From an uncultured Geobacteraceae bacterium (lineage in GTDB: Bacteria; Desulfobacterota; Desulfuromonadia; Geobacterales; Pseudopelobacteraceae), in contig CAIRBT010000056.1 in NCBI GenBank assembly GCA_903876875.1, forward strand, positions 1 through 64,000: a stretch of DNA of 64,000 nucleotides, written 5' to 3'. The translations under genes and the position numbers were made by a program. Positions 24,991-33,684 of this stretch are shown here, piece after piece. Every line of letters starts with the position of its first letter. Positions within the stretch are counted from its first letter, which is position 1. The notes beneath the pieces were generated by a model, which saw nothing but the letters and a program-made list of their open reading frames with translations, ran no database searches and was not told where the DNA came from.

Positions 24991-26793
24991 GCTTTCTATT
25001 TTTCGTGTCACCTCCGGATCCTCAACAAGGGGGGGGGCATGAAACGGCTTGATCCGGGCATCGATCACCAGAGGGCCGCGACATCCCCAGTGCCTCCCCC
25101 GCTGTTCCGCCTGAATGCCATAGATATCGGTGGCCGGATTGGAGCGGGTAAAGGTGACCCAGAGGAAGTTGTTCAAGGTTGTGGCGGTAAAGAGTGCATC
25201 ATCACAGATGATTATAAGCGGAAACCGCTCAAACAGAGCTCTATCCGTGTAAAAACGGCAGAATTCTTCAATCAGCGGATCGGACTCCCCCCGCTGCTGC
25301 CGGGATGGCGGGCCCTGAATTGCCAGTATGCCGGGGAGGCAGAGGGTGATCGGGCCGAAAGCGGGGGGGAGTTCACAACCGGCGGGAAGTTCGGTTCCCA
25401 GGGTGCGGCGTACCGGGCCGGCGGCGGCCACCACCACCTTTGATCCTTCGTTAAGGGCGGAACCGCTGTAATCAAGGGTATCAATTGTGGTGGCGGTCTG
25501 GAAATGCAGGTTACTCCGCCAGTCGACCCGCTCCAGCATATGACTCAGGAAGGCGGCGATGTCGTGGGTATGGAGTGAGGGAGCATCCTCCTGGGCGGCA
25601 ATGAACAGATACTTGGCAAGGGAGAGCTGCCCCTGCCCTAAAATGGCATTGGCTACGGTCAGCAGTTCCTGTGGCTGGCGTACCGGAGCGTAGGGGACGT
25701 ACCGTTCGGTGGCAATGGCCAGCAGCAGGGGGTGCACACCGGCGGCGTCCACGGCATGGACCTCCTTCACCCCGGAGACCACGGTCGGAATCAACGGACC
25801 GGTCAACTCATGGATGAAGGCGCCAAAACTGGTATCCTCCTGGGGAGGTCTCCCCACGGTGGTAAAGGGGAAAATCGCGTCACGCCGATGGTATACCCCA
25901 TCAACCTCCAGATAGGGGAATTCATGTATCAGACTGTAGTACCCCAGATGGTCGCCAAAGGGGCCTTCCGGCAGCGTCTTTGCCGGGTGGACCAGACCGG
26001 TGATACAAAAATCAGCCTCCCCATACACCGGCAGTTTTCCCGCCATCCGGGTCATGGGGAGCCGATGGCCCGCCAGCAATCCGGCAAAGGAGAGTTCGGG
26101 CATCCCTTCCGGCAGCGGCATCACCGCCGCAACGGTCATGGCCGGTGCCCCGCCGAGAAAGATGTTGACCCGAAGCGGTTCGCCCCGTTCGATGGCCTCG
26201 GCATGGTGGGCACCGATGCCCCGATGGATCTGGTAATGGAGCCCCACCTGTCGATCCGTTTCATAGCTGTTGCCGGAGATCTGAATGCGGTACATGCCCA
26301 GGTTGGATTTGCCGAAACCGGGGCGGGAGGGCTGTTCGCTGTAAACCTGTGGCAGGGTCAGAAAGGCACCCCCATCGTCGGGCCAGGAGATAAGCCGGGG
26401 GAGTGCGGAAAGTTTTGTCTGACAGTCAAGTACCGGAGCCCGCCCCGTGGTGACAGGAAGCAGGTGCCAGGCGGCACAGGGGGCTTTCAGCAGATCAAGA
26501 GGATTTTTCAGCAGGGTGAACGGATTGATTTTAATATCCACCAGGCGACGGATATCCTCAAGGGTGTCACGGAAGATAAAGCGGGTCCGTTCCAAAGTAC
26601 CAAACAGATTACCAAGGAGCGGAAAGCCGGTGCCCACCGGCCTGGTAAAGAGCAGTGCCGGTCCGCCTGCTTCGTAGACCCGCCGTTGCACCGCCCCGAT
26701 TTCAAGGTTGGGATCCAGCGGCACCGTAATACGGCGCAGATGCCCCTGTTGTTCCAGATCGGCCACACATTGCTGCAAATTTCTATAGCCCAT
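24952..26793 (-). CDS. ubiD: UbiD-family (prenylated-FMN) decarboxylase
   Basis: 613-aa aromatic or alpha,beta-unsaturated acid decarboxylase; catalysis in this family needs prenylated FMN made by UbiX. The conserved NLGMYRIQISG, LHYQIHRGIGAHHAEA and EGPFGDHLGYYS segments carry the cofactor- and metal-binding residues. The length is at the long end of the family and resembles the 600-residue forms assigned to menaquinone (futalosine-type) synthesis; that substrate is inferred. It starts 6 bp after amrB. Its 3' end is the duplicated 40-bp repeat of the adjoining cassette. Confidence 0.92.
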   Translation of the reverse strand: MGYRNLQQCVADLEQQGHLRRITVPLDPNLEIGAVQRRVYEAGGPALLFTRPVGTGFPLLGNLFGTLERTRFIFRDTLEDIRRLVDIKINPFTLLKNPLDLLKAPCAAWHLLPVTTGRAPVLDCQTKLSALPRLISWPDDGGAFLTLPQVYSEQPSRPGFGKSNLGMYRIQISGNSYETDRQVGLHYQIHRGIGAHHAEAIERGEPLRVNIFLGGAPAMTVAAVMPLPEGMPELSFAGLLAGHRLPMTRMAGKLPVYGEADFCITGLVHPAKTLPEGPFGDHLGYYSLIHEFPYLEVDGVYHRRDAIFPFTTVGRPPQEDTSFGAFIHELTGPLIPTVVSGVKEVHAVDAAGVHPLLLAIATERYVPYAPVRQPQELLTVANAILGQGQLSLAKYLFIAAQEDAPSLHTHDIAAFLSHMLERVDWRSNLHFQTATTIDTLDYSGSALNEGSKVVVAAAGPVRRTLGTELPAGCELPPAFGPITLCLPGILAIQGPPSRQQRGESDPLIEEFCRFYTDRALFERFPLIIICDDALFTATTLNNFLWVTFTRSNPATDIYGIQAEQRGRHWGCRGPLVIDARIKPFHAPPLVEDPEVTRKIESLAAPGGPLHGLF

Positions 26794-26799
26794 ATCAGT

Positions 26800-27612
26800 T
26801 CACCATACGGTCATGGCAGCGTATCCCACCACCCGTTCATTATCGCCGGTCACGTCACCACTGGTGGCATAGGCAATCAGCTCTGTCTGCTTCGCCCCCC
26901 CGGTCAGGGCGGCCTCAATCATGACGGTGGCCGGCATCACACCGCACATGGTAATCCGGTTACTCTGGCAGACCTCAAGGAGCCCCTTGCCATCCAGAAC
27001 CACGGCCCGGTCCAGTGCCAGCTGATCCTTCTGCCGGGCCAGGGGAGCCGCTTCGTAATGGCTCATGTCCGAACTGGCGACAATAAGCACCTCCGAACCA
27101 TACTCGGCAATGGCGGCGGCAATCCCCCTGCCAATCTCACAGAGGGCTCCATAGGGGCCATGGCCCAGGCAGAGGGCGGCAATGGTCACATCGGAGCGCA
27201 GGTACTGGAGAAACGGCAACTGAACCTCCAGGGAGTGCTCACGCTGATGGGCAACGGTGTCGGTCGTCAGATAGGGGGTATGTTTGAGCAGCAGCGAGTT
27301 GAAGCGGCCATTGACAGGGGTAGTACCCAGAGGGGTGAGCCATTCCCCCTCAGGATAGAGGGCGGCGGCTGCCCCCGCACCATGGTGGTTGGGGCCGATG
27401 ATCAGCACCGTATCGGGAATGGTTATTCGCGAGAAGAGCCGACCGGCCACCCCCCCCGAATAAACGTACCCGGCATGGGGGGAGATAACCCCCAGCACCG
27501 GAGCGGGAGCAACCGTCCGGTTATCCGGCATCAATTGTAACAGTGCGGTACGGAGAGACGTTTCGGTGCCGGGATAAAACTGCCCGGCGACGGCGGGTTG
27601 TCGTTGTAGCAT
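26800..27612 (-). CDS. amrB: AmmeMemoRadiSam system protein B (MEMO1 family)
   Basis: 270-aa MEMO-fold protein related to class III extradiol dioxygenases. AVAGQFYPGTE at the N-terminus, GVISPHAGYVYSGGVAG, IIGPNHHG, EHSLEVQLPFLQ and VASSDMSHYE are the family signatures, and the histidines fit a metal site. MEMO proteins occur with an AMMECR1 protein and a radical-SAM enzyme; neither partner is in the window. The reaction is not established to my knowledge. It is 14 bp downstream of scpB and just upstream of ubiD in the same operon. Confidence 0.93.
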   Translation of the reverse strand: MLQRQPAVAGQFYPGTETSLRTALLQLMPDNRTVAPAPVLGVISPHAGYVYSGGVAGRLFSRITIPDTVLIIGPNHHGAGAAAALYPEGEWLTPLGTTPVNGRFNSLLLKHTPYLTTDTVAHQREHSLEVQLPFLQYLRSDVTIAALCLGHGPYGALCEIGRGIAAAIAEYGSEVLIVASSDMSHYEAAPLARQKDQLALDRAVVLDGKGLLEVCQSNRITMCGVMPATVMIEAALTGGAKQTELIAYATSGDVTGDNERVVGYAAMTVW

Positions 27613-27626
27613 CGTTCCCCCTTTAT

Positions 27627-28232
27627 TCAGTCAAACGGCAGGTCACTCTCAACCGGCACCGGTTTTCCCGGCTCCAGTTGCAGCTCTTCCTGACGTTCAT
27701 AGAGCGGTTGTTCATCCAATGCCTTGATCTCTTTCAGTGTTGGCAGGGATTTCAGATCTTTCAGTCCGAAAATCTCCAGAAACTGTTTGGAAGTTCCATA
27801 AATGAGTGGCCGTCCCGGTATGTCTTTCTTGCCGAGGATACGCACCAGGTTTTTCTCCAGCAATGACTTGAGAACACCGCCGCAATCAACCCCCCGCAGA
27901 TGTTCCACCTCGGCACGGGTCACCGGCTGCCGGTAGGCGATAATGGCCAGGGTTTCCAGGGCCGATTGGGAAAATTTGGCCGCTCGGGACTTGATATGAC
28001 GGGTAATGTAGCTTTGCAGTGATGGTGGAGTTCTGAACTGCCAGCCACCGGCCACTTCTACCAGTTCGAAGCCCCCTCCCCGCCCCTGATGCTGGTCAAC
28101 CAGCTCGGCCAAAGTAGTTTTAATGACACTCCGTTCAAATTCGGTCAGCAGATCACAGAGACGGTCCAGGGAAAGGGGGGAGTCGGCGGTAAAAATGATA
28201 CTTTCGATAATGGCAGACAGTTCACTGCTCAT
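27627..28232 (-). CDS. scpB: Segregation and condensation protein B
   Basis: 201-aa winged-helix kleisin-binding subunit of the SMC-ScpAB condensin, acting in chromosome compaction and segregation. AIIESIIFTADSPLSLDRL, ETLAIIAYRQPVTRAEVEHLRGVDCGGVLKSLLEKNLVRI and GRPLIYGTSKQFLEIFGL are diagnostic. Its ATG overlaps the scpA stop (ATGA), so the two subunits are translationally coupled. Confidence 0.97.
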   Translation of the reverse strand: MSSELSAIIESIIFTADSPLSLDRLCDLLTEFERSVIKTTLAELVDQHQGRGGGFELVEVAGGWQFRTPPSLQSYITRHIKSRAAKFSQSALETLAIIAYRQPVTRAEVEHLRGVDCGGVLKSLLEKNLVRILGKKDIPGRPLIYGTSKQFLEIFGLKDLKSLPTLKEIKALDEQPLYERQEELQLEPGKPVPVESDLPFD

Positions 28233-29038
28233 TCGGATTCAACCTCTGAAGAATCGGCGGCGACCGCCGGAATGAACCAGATGGAGCCATGCTCGCTCCC
28301 CTGAAAGATGCGGATCAGCTTGAGACGGCACAGTTCAAGCAGTGCCAGAAAGGAGACAATGACCCGTTCACGGGTGAAATCGTCCCGCACCAGATCGTCA
28401 AACTGCACCATTTCCCGTTCCTGAAGCAGGGACAGAATTTCATTAATACAGTCGGCAATGCTCAGCGTTTCACCAGGGGCCACATCGTGGAAACTTTCGA
28501 CCGGAATCCGTTGCAGCAGCAGCCGAAAGGCATCCACCAGCTCAAACAGAGTCACTTCAAGGGGCCCTTCCACATTCTGGGCCGCCGTAAGGAGCGGATC
28601 GGCGGCGGTACGAACGAACACTTCTCTCCCCAGCAGTGCCCGTGCCCCGATAACCATGCCCGCTTCCTTGTACTGCTGATATTCCAGCAACCTGCGGACC
28701 AGCTCGTTCCGGGGATCGACCTCTTCCGCATCGGGCTCCTCCTGCTCGTCGAGGGGGAGCAGCTGCCGGGACTTTATCTGCAACAGGGTGGCCGCCATGA
28801 CCAGAAAATCCCCCGCCACCTCCAGATTCAGCTCCTTCATGATCTTGATAAAATCCAGATACTGGCGGGTGATGACCGCAATGGAGATATCACAGATATC
28901 CAGTTCATTCTTTTTAATCAGATGAAGCAGCAGGTCCATCGGCCCGTCAAACTTTTCCAGATGGACGCTGTACTGTTCATGAAAACCATCCAGCAGTGGC
29001 AGGTTTTCATCCTGACGATGGTGCGGTGCCGACGACAT
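28229..29038 (-). CDS. scpA: Segregation and condensation protein A (kleisin)
   Basis: 269-aa kleisin that bridges the SMC heads and recruits ScpB. The N-terminal FDGPMDLLLHLIKKNELDICDISIAVITRQYLDF is the ScpA signature, followed by an acidic middle (DEQEEPDAEEVDPRNE) and a C-terminal winged helix (VIVSFLALLELCRLKLIRIFQ). The gene shares one base with the trpS stop, so trpS, scpA and scpB form a tightly coupled set. Confidence 0.97.
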   Translation of the reverse strand: MSSAPHHRQDENLPLLDGFHEQYSVHLEKFDGPMDLLLHLIKKNELDICDISIAVITRQYLDFIKIMKELNLEVAGDFLVMAATLLQIKSRQLLPLDEQEEPDAEEVDPRNELVRRLLEYQQYKEAGMVIGARALLGREVFVRTAADPLLTAAQNVEGPLEVTLFELVDAFRLLLQRIPVESFHDVAPGETLSIADCINEILSLLQEREMVQFDDLVRDDFTRERVIVSFLALLELCRLKLIRIFQGSEHGSIWFIPAVAADSSEVESE

Positions 29039-30018
29039 CAGAATTTAAGCGCCCCGCGTACCTCGGTCATAACCGCATCGGAGATGACAGAGGCTTTTTT
29101 ACTCCCCTCCCGCAGCAGCTCATCGATAAAATCGGGGGAGGCAGCCAACTCCTCCCGTCTGGCCCGGAAGGGTGCCAAACGTTCGTTCAGATGGGCGGCG
29201 AGGATATTCTTGCACTCAACACAGCCGATCGTGGCATTGCGGCAGGCCGGAATGATTTCATCCCGTTTTTCCTCCGGCACATAGATGCGGTGCAGATTAA
29301 AGGCGACACAGACCTCCGGGTCACCCGGATCAGCCTTCCGCACCCGGTTGGTATCCGTCACCATGGATCTGATCTTTTTGTCTGTTTCTTCAGCTGAATC
29401 AGATAGATAGATGGAGTTGTTGTATGATTTACTCATCTTCCGGCCATCGAGCCCCGGCAGTTTGGGAGTTTCGGTCAGCAGTGCCTCCGGTTCGGGGAAC
29501 ACCGCGCCGTAGAGGTGGTTGAAGCGGCGGGCGATCTCACGGGTAATTTCCAGATGGGGAAGCTGATCGTGCCCCACCGGAACCCGGGTCGCCTTATAGA
29601 GGATAATGTCAGCCGCCATCAGCACCGGGTAGCCAAGAAAACCAAAGGTGGTTAAATCCCTTTGTTCAATATTATCGAGCATTTCCTTATAGGTCGGATT
29701 ACGCTCCAGCCATGACACCGGGGTAATCATGGAGAGGATCAGATTCAGCTCGGAATGATGGGGCACCAGACTCTGTCGGAACACCGCACACTTTTCCGGA
29801 TCAAGGCCAAAGGCAACCCAGTCAAGCACCATCTCCCGAATACTCTGGGCGATGCCCGATGTATCGGCATATTCAGTGGTCAGTGAATGCCAGTCAGCCA
29901 CAAAAAAGAAACAGTCATAGGAATCCTGCATCTTCACCCAGTTTTCCAGTACTCCGTGATAATGTCCGATATGCAGCCTACCGCTCGGTCTCATGCCGCT
30001 GACAACCCGTTGTTTCAT
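29038..30018 (-). CDS. trpS: Tryptophanyl-tRNA synthetase
   Basis: 326-aa class I synthetase that charges tRNA-Trp. The HIGH-type motif is SGMRPSGRLHIGHYHG, the KMSKS loop is GRKMSKSYNNSIYL, and VGHDQLPHLEITREIARRFN binds the adenylate. Length is standard. It is the first gene of the minus-strand trpS-scpA-scpB-amrB-ubiD-flavin reductase operon and is divergent from dut, with a short promoter region of about 70 bp between them. Confidence 0.97.
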   Translation of the reverse strand: MKQRVVSGMRPSGRLHIGHYHGVLENWVKMQDSYDCFFFVADWHSLTTEYADTSGIAQSIREMVLDWVAFGLDPEKCAVFRQSLVPHHSELNLILSMITPVSWLERNPTYKEMLDNIEQRDLTTFGFLGYPVLMAADIILYKATRVPVGHDQLPHLEITREIARRFNHLYGAVFPEPEALLTETPKLPGLDGRKMSKSYNNSIYLSDSAEETDKKIRSMVTDTNRVRKADPGDPEVCVAFNLHRIYVPEEKRDEIIPACRNATIGCVECKNILAAHLNERLAPFRARREELAASPDFIDELLREGSKKASVISDAVMTEVRGALKF

Positions 30019-30085
30019 GGTAAAACGCTCCTTGTGTCCGGTTGGTCTCTTCTGATACAGTGCATCTACGACACTCTGACAAAGA

Positions 30086-30562
30086 ATGGAAATTTACATG
30101 AACCGACCTAAAATTGAAACCAAAATCATGAATCCGTTAATCGGCAGCAGCATTCCGCTCCCCTCCTACGCCACACCGGGGGCCGCCGCCATGGATCTGC
30201 GCGCCTGCCTGGAAGCGGCAAAAACCGTTCAACCGGGGGAAACCGTACTGATTCCCAGCGGCATCGCCATCAGCATCCACGATCCCGGCCTGGTGGCACT
30301 GCTGGTCCCCCGCTCCGGTCTCGGCATCAAGCATGGCATCGTACTGGCCAACACCATCGGGGTCATTGATTCCGACTACCAGGGTGAAATCGGCATCGGC
30401 ATCGTCAACCGGGGCAGTGCGCCCTACAGCATCGAACCGGGGGAGCGGATCTGTCAGATGCTCTTCGTACCGGTTCACCAGGCGGTTCTGTCGATAGTTG
30501 ACGAGTTCAGTCAGGAGAGTGAACGGGGCACCGGAGGGTTTGGTTCAACGGGGAGCCGGTAG
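30086..30562 (+). CDS. dut: Deoxyuridine 5'-triphosphate nucleotidohydrolase (dUTPase)
   Basis: About 154-158 aa trimeric dUTPase that hydrolyses dUTP to dUMP, keeping uracil out of DNA and feeding dTMP synthesis. The five motifs are present: [41 protein letters not shown] and the C-terminal lid [10 protein letters not shown]. Two starts are possible, ATG 30086 and ATG 30098 (MNRPKIETK); neither has a strong ribosome-binding site, and the second gives the more usual N-terminus. Confidence 0.95.
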   Translation: MEIYMNRPKIETKIMNPLIGSSIPLPSYATPGAAAMDLRACLEAAKTVQPGETVLIPSGIAISIHDPGLVALLVPRSGLGIKHGIVLANTIGVIDSDYQGEIGIGIVNRGSAPYSIEPGERICQMLFVPVHQAVLSIVDEFSQESERGTGGFGSTGSR

Positions 30563-30947
30563 GGAAGTTACTATTCATGCCGCTGAAAGCTTTCTCAGTA
30601 ATAATTCGTTTTTGTCCAGGAACTCCGGACGAAAATTGACTAAACATCCCATCGTATAACTTCCATATTAGACACGTTTTTATGGAAATCCCAACTTGAA
30701 ATCCGTATTGAATAAACAAAAATTCTGATACTGGATCGGGAGGATTACGCAATGGCTGGAACAAGAGCCGAAACAAAAAAATGCATAACAAAAAATATGA
30801 TCCCATATCAAAGCCACCTCAGCGACTTTCGAAAGCAGATCGATTACTACTGGACAGCCTGGAACCAAACCGGTCTTGATGTTTTTAAAAATATAACCAC
30901 TGGCAAGCCACTCTATCCTGTCGATACACATATCTCTACACCCGTAA
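30563..30947. other. Intergenic region between dut and ppx
   Basis: About 385 bp, AT-rich. The only candidate gene is a plus-strand ORF from 30752 (101 aa) with a strong GGGAGGATTACGC ATG start context, but it runs about 110 bp into the 3' end of ppx on the opposite strand and shows no recognisable domain. I do not call it as a gene. Confidence 0.4.
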
Positions 30948-32471
30948 CTATTCAAACACCACCGTACCGCCAAAAGCCTTCTCAAACAGATCCTTTTTGG
31001 CCGTTCCGCCAAACAGCTCCACGGAAATATCTTCCGTACCGAGCAGTTTCATACTGAATTCCGTGCCGGTTTTTTTCAGGGTCACCACCTCAACCAGCCC
31101 GCTCCGACGCCGGTCAAGCCCATCGGCCAGACGAAGAATCCCCCCTAACCGGCAGACGATCTGCTGATCCTTTTCCTCAAGAGCTGCGTACTCCGCGTGC
31201 TTTTTCTTCGGCAGAGATTTCCGGTGATAGCGGGCAATCAGTGCCACCATCTCCCGTTCACGAGGTGAAAAACCAAACAGGTCGGCGTGACGGATCAAAT
31301 GGTGGGAATGTTTGTGGTGGCTGTTGTAGCTTATAAAATAGCCAATATCATGAAGTAGCGCCGCCCCCTCCAACAGCTTTCGCTCCCCCTTTTTCAGGCC
31401 GTACTCCCGTGCCATGGCGTCGAATATGCTGAGGGAAAGGGTGGCAACGTGGCGGGAATGGGGTTCATCGAAGTGACATGACCGGGCAAAGTCCACTATG
31501 GCCGCCTTCCAGGTGCGGGGGGAGTTGCTTTCCGGGAGCAGATTAAGCTGTTTCATGGAGCGTATCAGCAATCCTTCCCGGATACCCCGCTCGTTGACCA
31601 GCAGCATATTGGCGGTAAAAAATTTCATTAACTCATCAATGACCACCAGGCCTCCAACAATAATATCAGCCCGATCCGGGTTGAGTCCCGGTACACTCCG
31701 CACCCCCTTGGTATCTTTACGCACCAACATGGCCAGGAGATGAACCACTTCAGAGCGGAGCACTTCAAACCCCTGGGTGGTCGTATAGTGACGCTTCCGC
31801 ATATTCATTACCATCTGCGCCAGCGAAGTAATGGTACCGCCTGAGCCGATCAGGGTTTGAACCACCGGACGGTCACCGGGAAAGGCCTTCTTCAGTTCGG
31901 AGCGGACAAAACGCTTCAGGGCCATCAGCTCCTGAGCACGTGGCGGATCGGACTTGAGGAACCGGTCGGTCATCCGCACCGCTCCCAATTCCAGGGAGAC
32001 AGCATTTTCAACATGATTGGCAACAGCAGTCATGATTTCCAGACTACCACCACCAATATCGACGATAAGATACCGTTTGCCGCTCATATCAAAATTATGA
32101 CGAACCGACAGAGCAACCAGCTCAGCCTCCTCTTCACCGCTGATAACCCGAATTTCCCGCCCCAGGGCCTCGTTCAATACGATCACCAACTCGCCTCCGT
32201 TGGCGGCACTCCTCACCGCGCTGGTGGCAATGGCCTCAACTTCGGTCACATTGAGACCGTCAAGCAGTTTCCGTATCCGGAGCATGGCCTCCAGGGCGCG
32301 GGCAAAGGGAGCCGGAGCAATGACCCCGCTTGCCGCCAAATTCTCACCAAGCCGCACCGTGGCTTTCTCGTCGTCAAGCACAAGGTATCTTCCCCGCTGA
32401 TCAACCTCCACCACGATACAGCGAATCGAGTTGGTACCGACATCAATGGCTGCAATTCTGGTTTTTTCCAT
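30948..32471 (-). CDS. ppx: Ppx/GppA-family exopolyphosphatase / pppGpp phosphatase with HD domain
   Basis: 507 aa. The N-terminal actin-like fold carries AAIDVGTNSIRCIVVEVD, ISGEEEAELVA, LIVDIGGGSLEI and LIGSGGTITSLAQM. The C-terminal part is an HD-type domain (LLHDIGYFISYNSHHKHSHHLI). The family hydrolyses polyphosphate, or pppGpp to ppGpp; two-domain proteins of this length fit either. A Rel/Spo synthetase-hydrolase also lies in the window at 56.5 kb, so a role in the stringent response is possible. It is monocistronic as far as visible. Confidence 0.93.
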   Translation of the reverse strand: MEKTRIAAIDVGTNSIRCIVVEVDQRGRYLVLDDEKATVRLGENLAASGVIAPAPFARALEAMLRIRKLLDGLNVTEVEAIATSAVRSAANGGELVIVLNEALGREIRVISGEEEAELVALSVRHNFDMSGKRYLIVDIGGGSLEIMTAVANHVENAVSLELGAVRMTDRFLKSDPPRAQELMALKRFVRSELKKAFPGDRPVVQTLIGSGGTITSLAQMVMNMRKRHYTTTQGFEVLRSEVVHLLAMLVRKDTKGVRSVPGLNPDRADIIVGGLVVIDELMKFFTANMLLVNERGIREGLLIRSMKQLNLLPESNSPRTWKAAIVDFARSCHFDEPHSRHVATLSLSIFDAMAREYGLKKGERKLLEGAALLHDIGYFISYNSHHKHSHHLIRHADLFGFSPREREMVALIARYHRKSLPKKKHAEYAALEEKDQQIVCRLGGILRLADGLDRRRSGLVEVVTLKKTGTEFSMKLLGTEDISVELFGGTAKKDLFEKAFGGTVVFE

Positions 32472-32528
32472 ACACCCCTCCCCGTCTGTCTCTTCTCCTC
32501 ACTATGCATCAATTCGCGTTAAATGAAA

Positions 32529-32552
32529 AGGCGAAGCCGGTGGGCTTCGCCT
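32529..32552 (-). terminator. Hairpin upstream of ppx, terminator-like on the minus strand
   Basis: Perfect 10-bp arms AGGCGAAGCC / GGCTTCGCCT with a 4-nt loop, followed on the minus strand by TTTTCATTT. It would stop transcripts coming from the SH3 gene region before ppx. Confidence 0.65.
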
Positions 32553-32689
32553 GAGAAGAATACTCCAGAAGGGTGTCTTCTACGGATCGGTAAATTGAGA
32601 TGAAATGGCACTTTCTTTGAACAAGTTACCGTCACAATTTCAATCTAAAAAGCGCGGGTACCTCGTCTCGTGCCTCTGCCCTTCGAGGA

Positions 32690-32845
32690 GAAAGTCACCA
32701 CCCCGTCAGGCTGCGCCTGCCACCCCTCCATGGGAGGGGAATTGTGGCAAGTACAAGATATACTTGAGTTTACCAGACACAACAAACCAGAAAACAAAAA
32801 TCCCCCCCCGTGGAGGGGTGCCCCGCAGGGGCGGGGTGGTCGCTT
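32690..32845. repeat. MITE-like element with about 45-bp imperfect terminal inverted repeats
   Basis: The left end reads CACCACCCCGTCAGG...CACCCCTCCATGGGAGGGG. The reverse complement of the right end reads ACCACCCCGCCCCTGCGGGG...CACCCCTCCACGGGGGGGG. The arms flank an AT-rich core of about 60 bp without an ORF. Similar CCACCCC...CCCTCC elements recur in intergenic DNA of many bacteria, from memory. ORFs drawn through it in the track are not genes. Confidence 0.7.
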
Positions 32846-32994
32846 TTGAACGAGAGCAATAAAGCGGCAGACCAGCATATATCACCCTTCGAAGATCATC
32901 TCTGGAACGAATTACGAGTTCACCTGATTTCAAAAGTATGGTGTCCCCGGAATTTTCTGTGTAAAGCGGCTATCACAACGTCTTCAACAGCTCA

Positions 32995-33552
32995 TCACTT
33001 CTGTTTTTTCTGCTTAAGTAACAATTTCAAACCCTGAACATCCTTCGTTACCGATTTGAGATTTTTCTCGATACCGATTACTTTCAGACGCAGTTCAGTG
33101 ATCTGGACTGCCAGCATTTCGTTGGACGGTATCTCCTTATCCTTTGCAATGACCGGCACAACAGGAGAGGCGGTTTCCGGGGTGGTCGCTATTTCTTTTA
33201 CGACAGAAGCCTCTCCTGCCACTGCCACTGCCACTGGTACTGCCACTGGTGCTGCCGCTGTGGCAAATGTTACCGGCGAGATAGCCCATCCGCCGACATA
33301 TCCAGAATAACGACCATCTTCCGATTGTACTTTCACCCAACCACCGGAACAGCGATCCTCCGCAATAACGGTCATACCCTTGACCAGGTTGGTGATGACA
33401 CGAGCTTTTCTGGCCGGTTTTTGCCTGAGCCGTAACTCGGAAACAGTAACCGTACAAATTTCCCGTGCTGAGACGGACTCCACAAAGACCAACATACCGA
33501 TACATATAAGGATTACGGACAACACACGATAACATGCCATTATCTTCTTCAC
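32995..33552 (-). CDS. Exported SH3b-domain protein with C-terminal coiled coil
   Basis: 185 aa. A signal peptide (MKKIMACYRVLSVILICIGMLVFVESVSA) precedes a bacterial SH3 domain at about residues 33-90 (VSELRLRQKPARKARVITNLVKG, GWVKVQ, YSGYVGGWAI), an Ala/Val/Pro linker with a repetitive PVAVPVAVAVAG run, and a coiled coil (QITELRLKVIGIEKNLKSV) ending in lysines. SH3b domains often bind cell-wall peptides. The layout recalls TIGR04211-type SH3 proteins but lacks their C-terminal membrane anchor. Function unknown. Confidence 0.75.
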   Translation of the reverse strand: MKKIMACYRVLSVILICIGMLVFVESVSAREICTVTVSELRLRQKPARKARVITNLVKGMTVIAEDRCSGGWVKVQSEDGRYSGYVGGWAISPVTFATAAAPVAVPVAVAVAGEASVVKEIATTPETASPVVPVIAKDKEIPSNEMLAVQITELRLKVIGIEKNLKSVTKDVQGLKLLLKQKKQK

Positions 33553-33610
33553 ACTGAACCTCCCACATGAGACTAAAACTGCATTCTCTCATAAATCACT
33601 TTAAAATAAA

Positions 33611-33656
33611 ATACCACATAATTCTGTCAGAATAAACTGACAGAATTATGTGGTAT
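33611..33656 (-). terminator. Perfect 20-bp-stem hairpin terminator
   Basis: ATACCACATAATTCTGTCAG pairs perfectly with CTGACAGAATTATGTGGTAT around AATAAA. On the minus strand it is followed by TTTATTTTA, so it can end the long recG-to-33685 transcript. Such a long AT-rich perfect stem is unusual for a plain terminator. Confidence 0.7.
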
Positions 33657-33684
33657 ACATGTAGGTAAAAAGAGGGAGGATAGC

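Noticed and set aside
25732-27540. 602-aa plus-strand ORF opposite ubiD and amrB
   Set aside because: Long, but antisense to two clear genes; Gly/His/Arg-rich with no motif, a GC-bias artefact.
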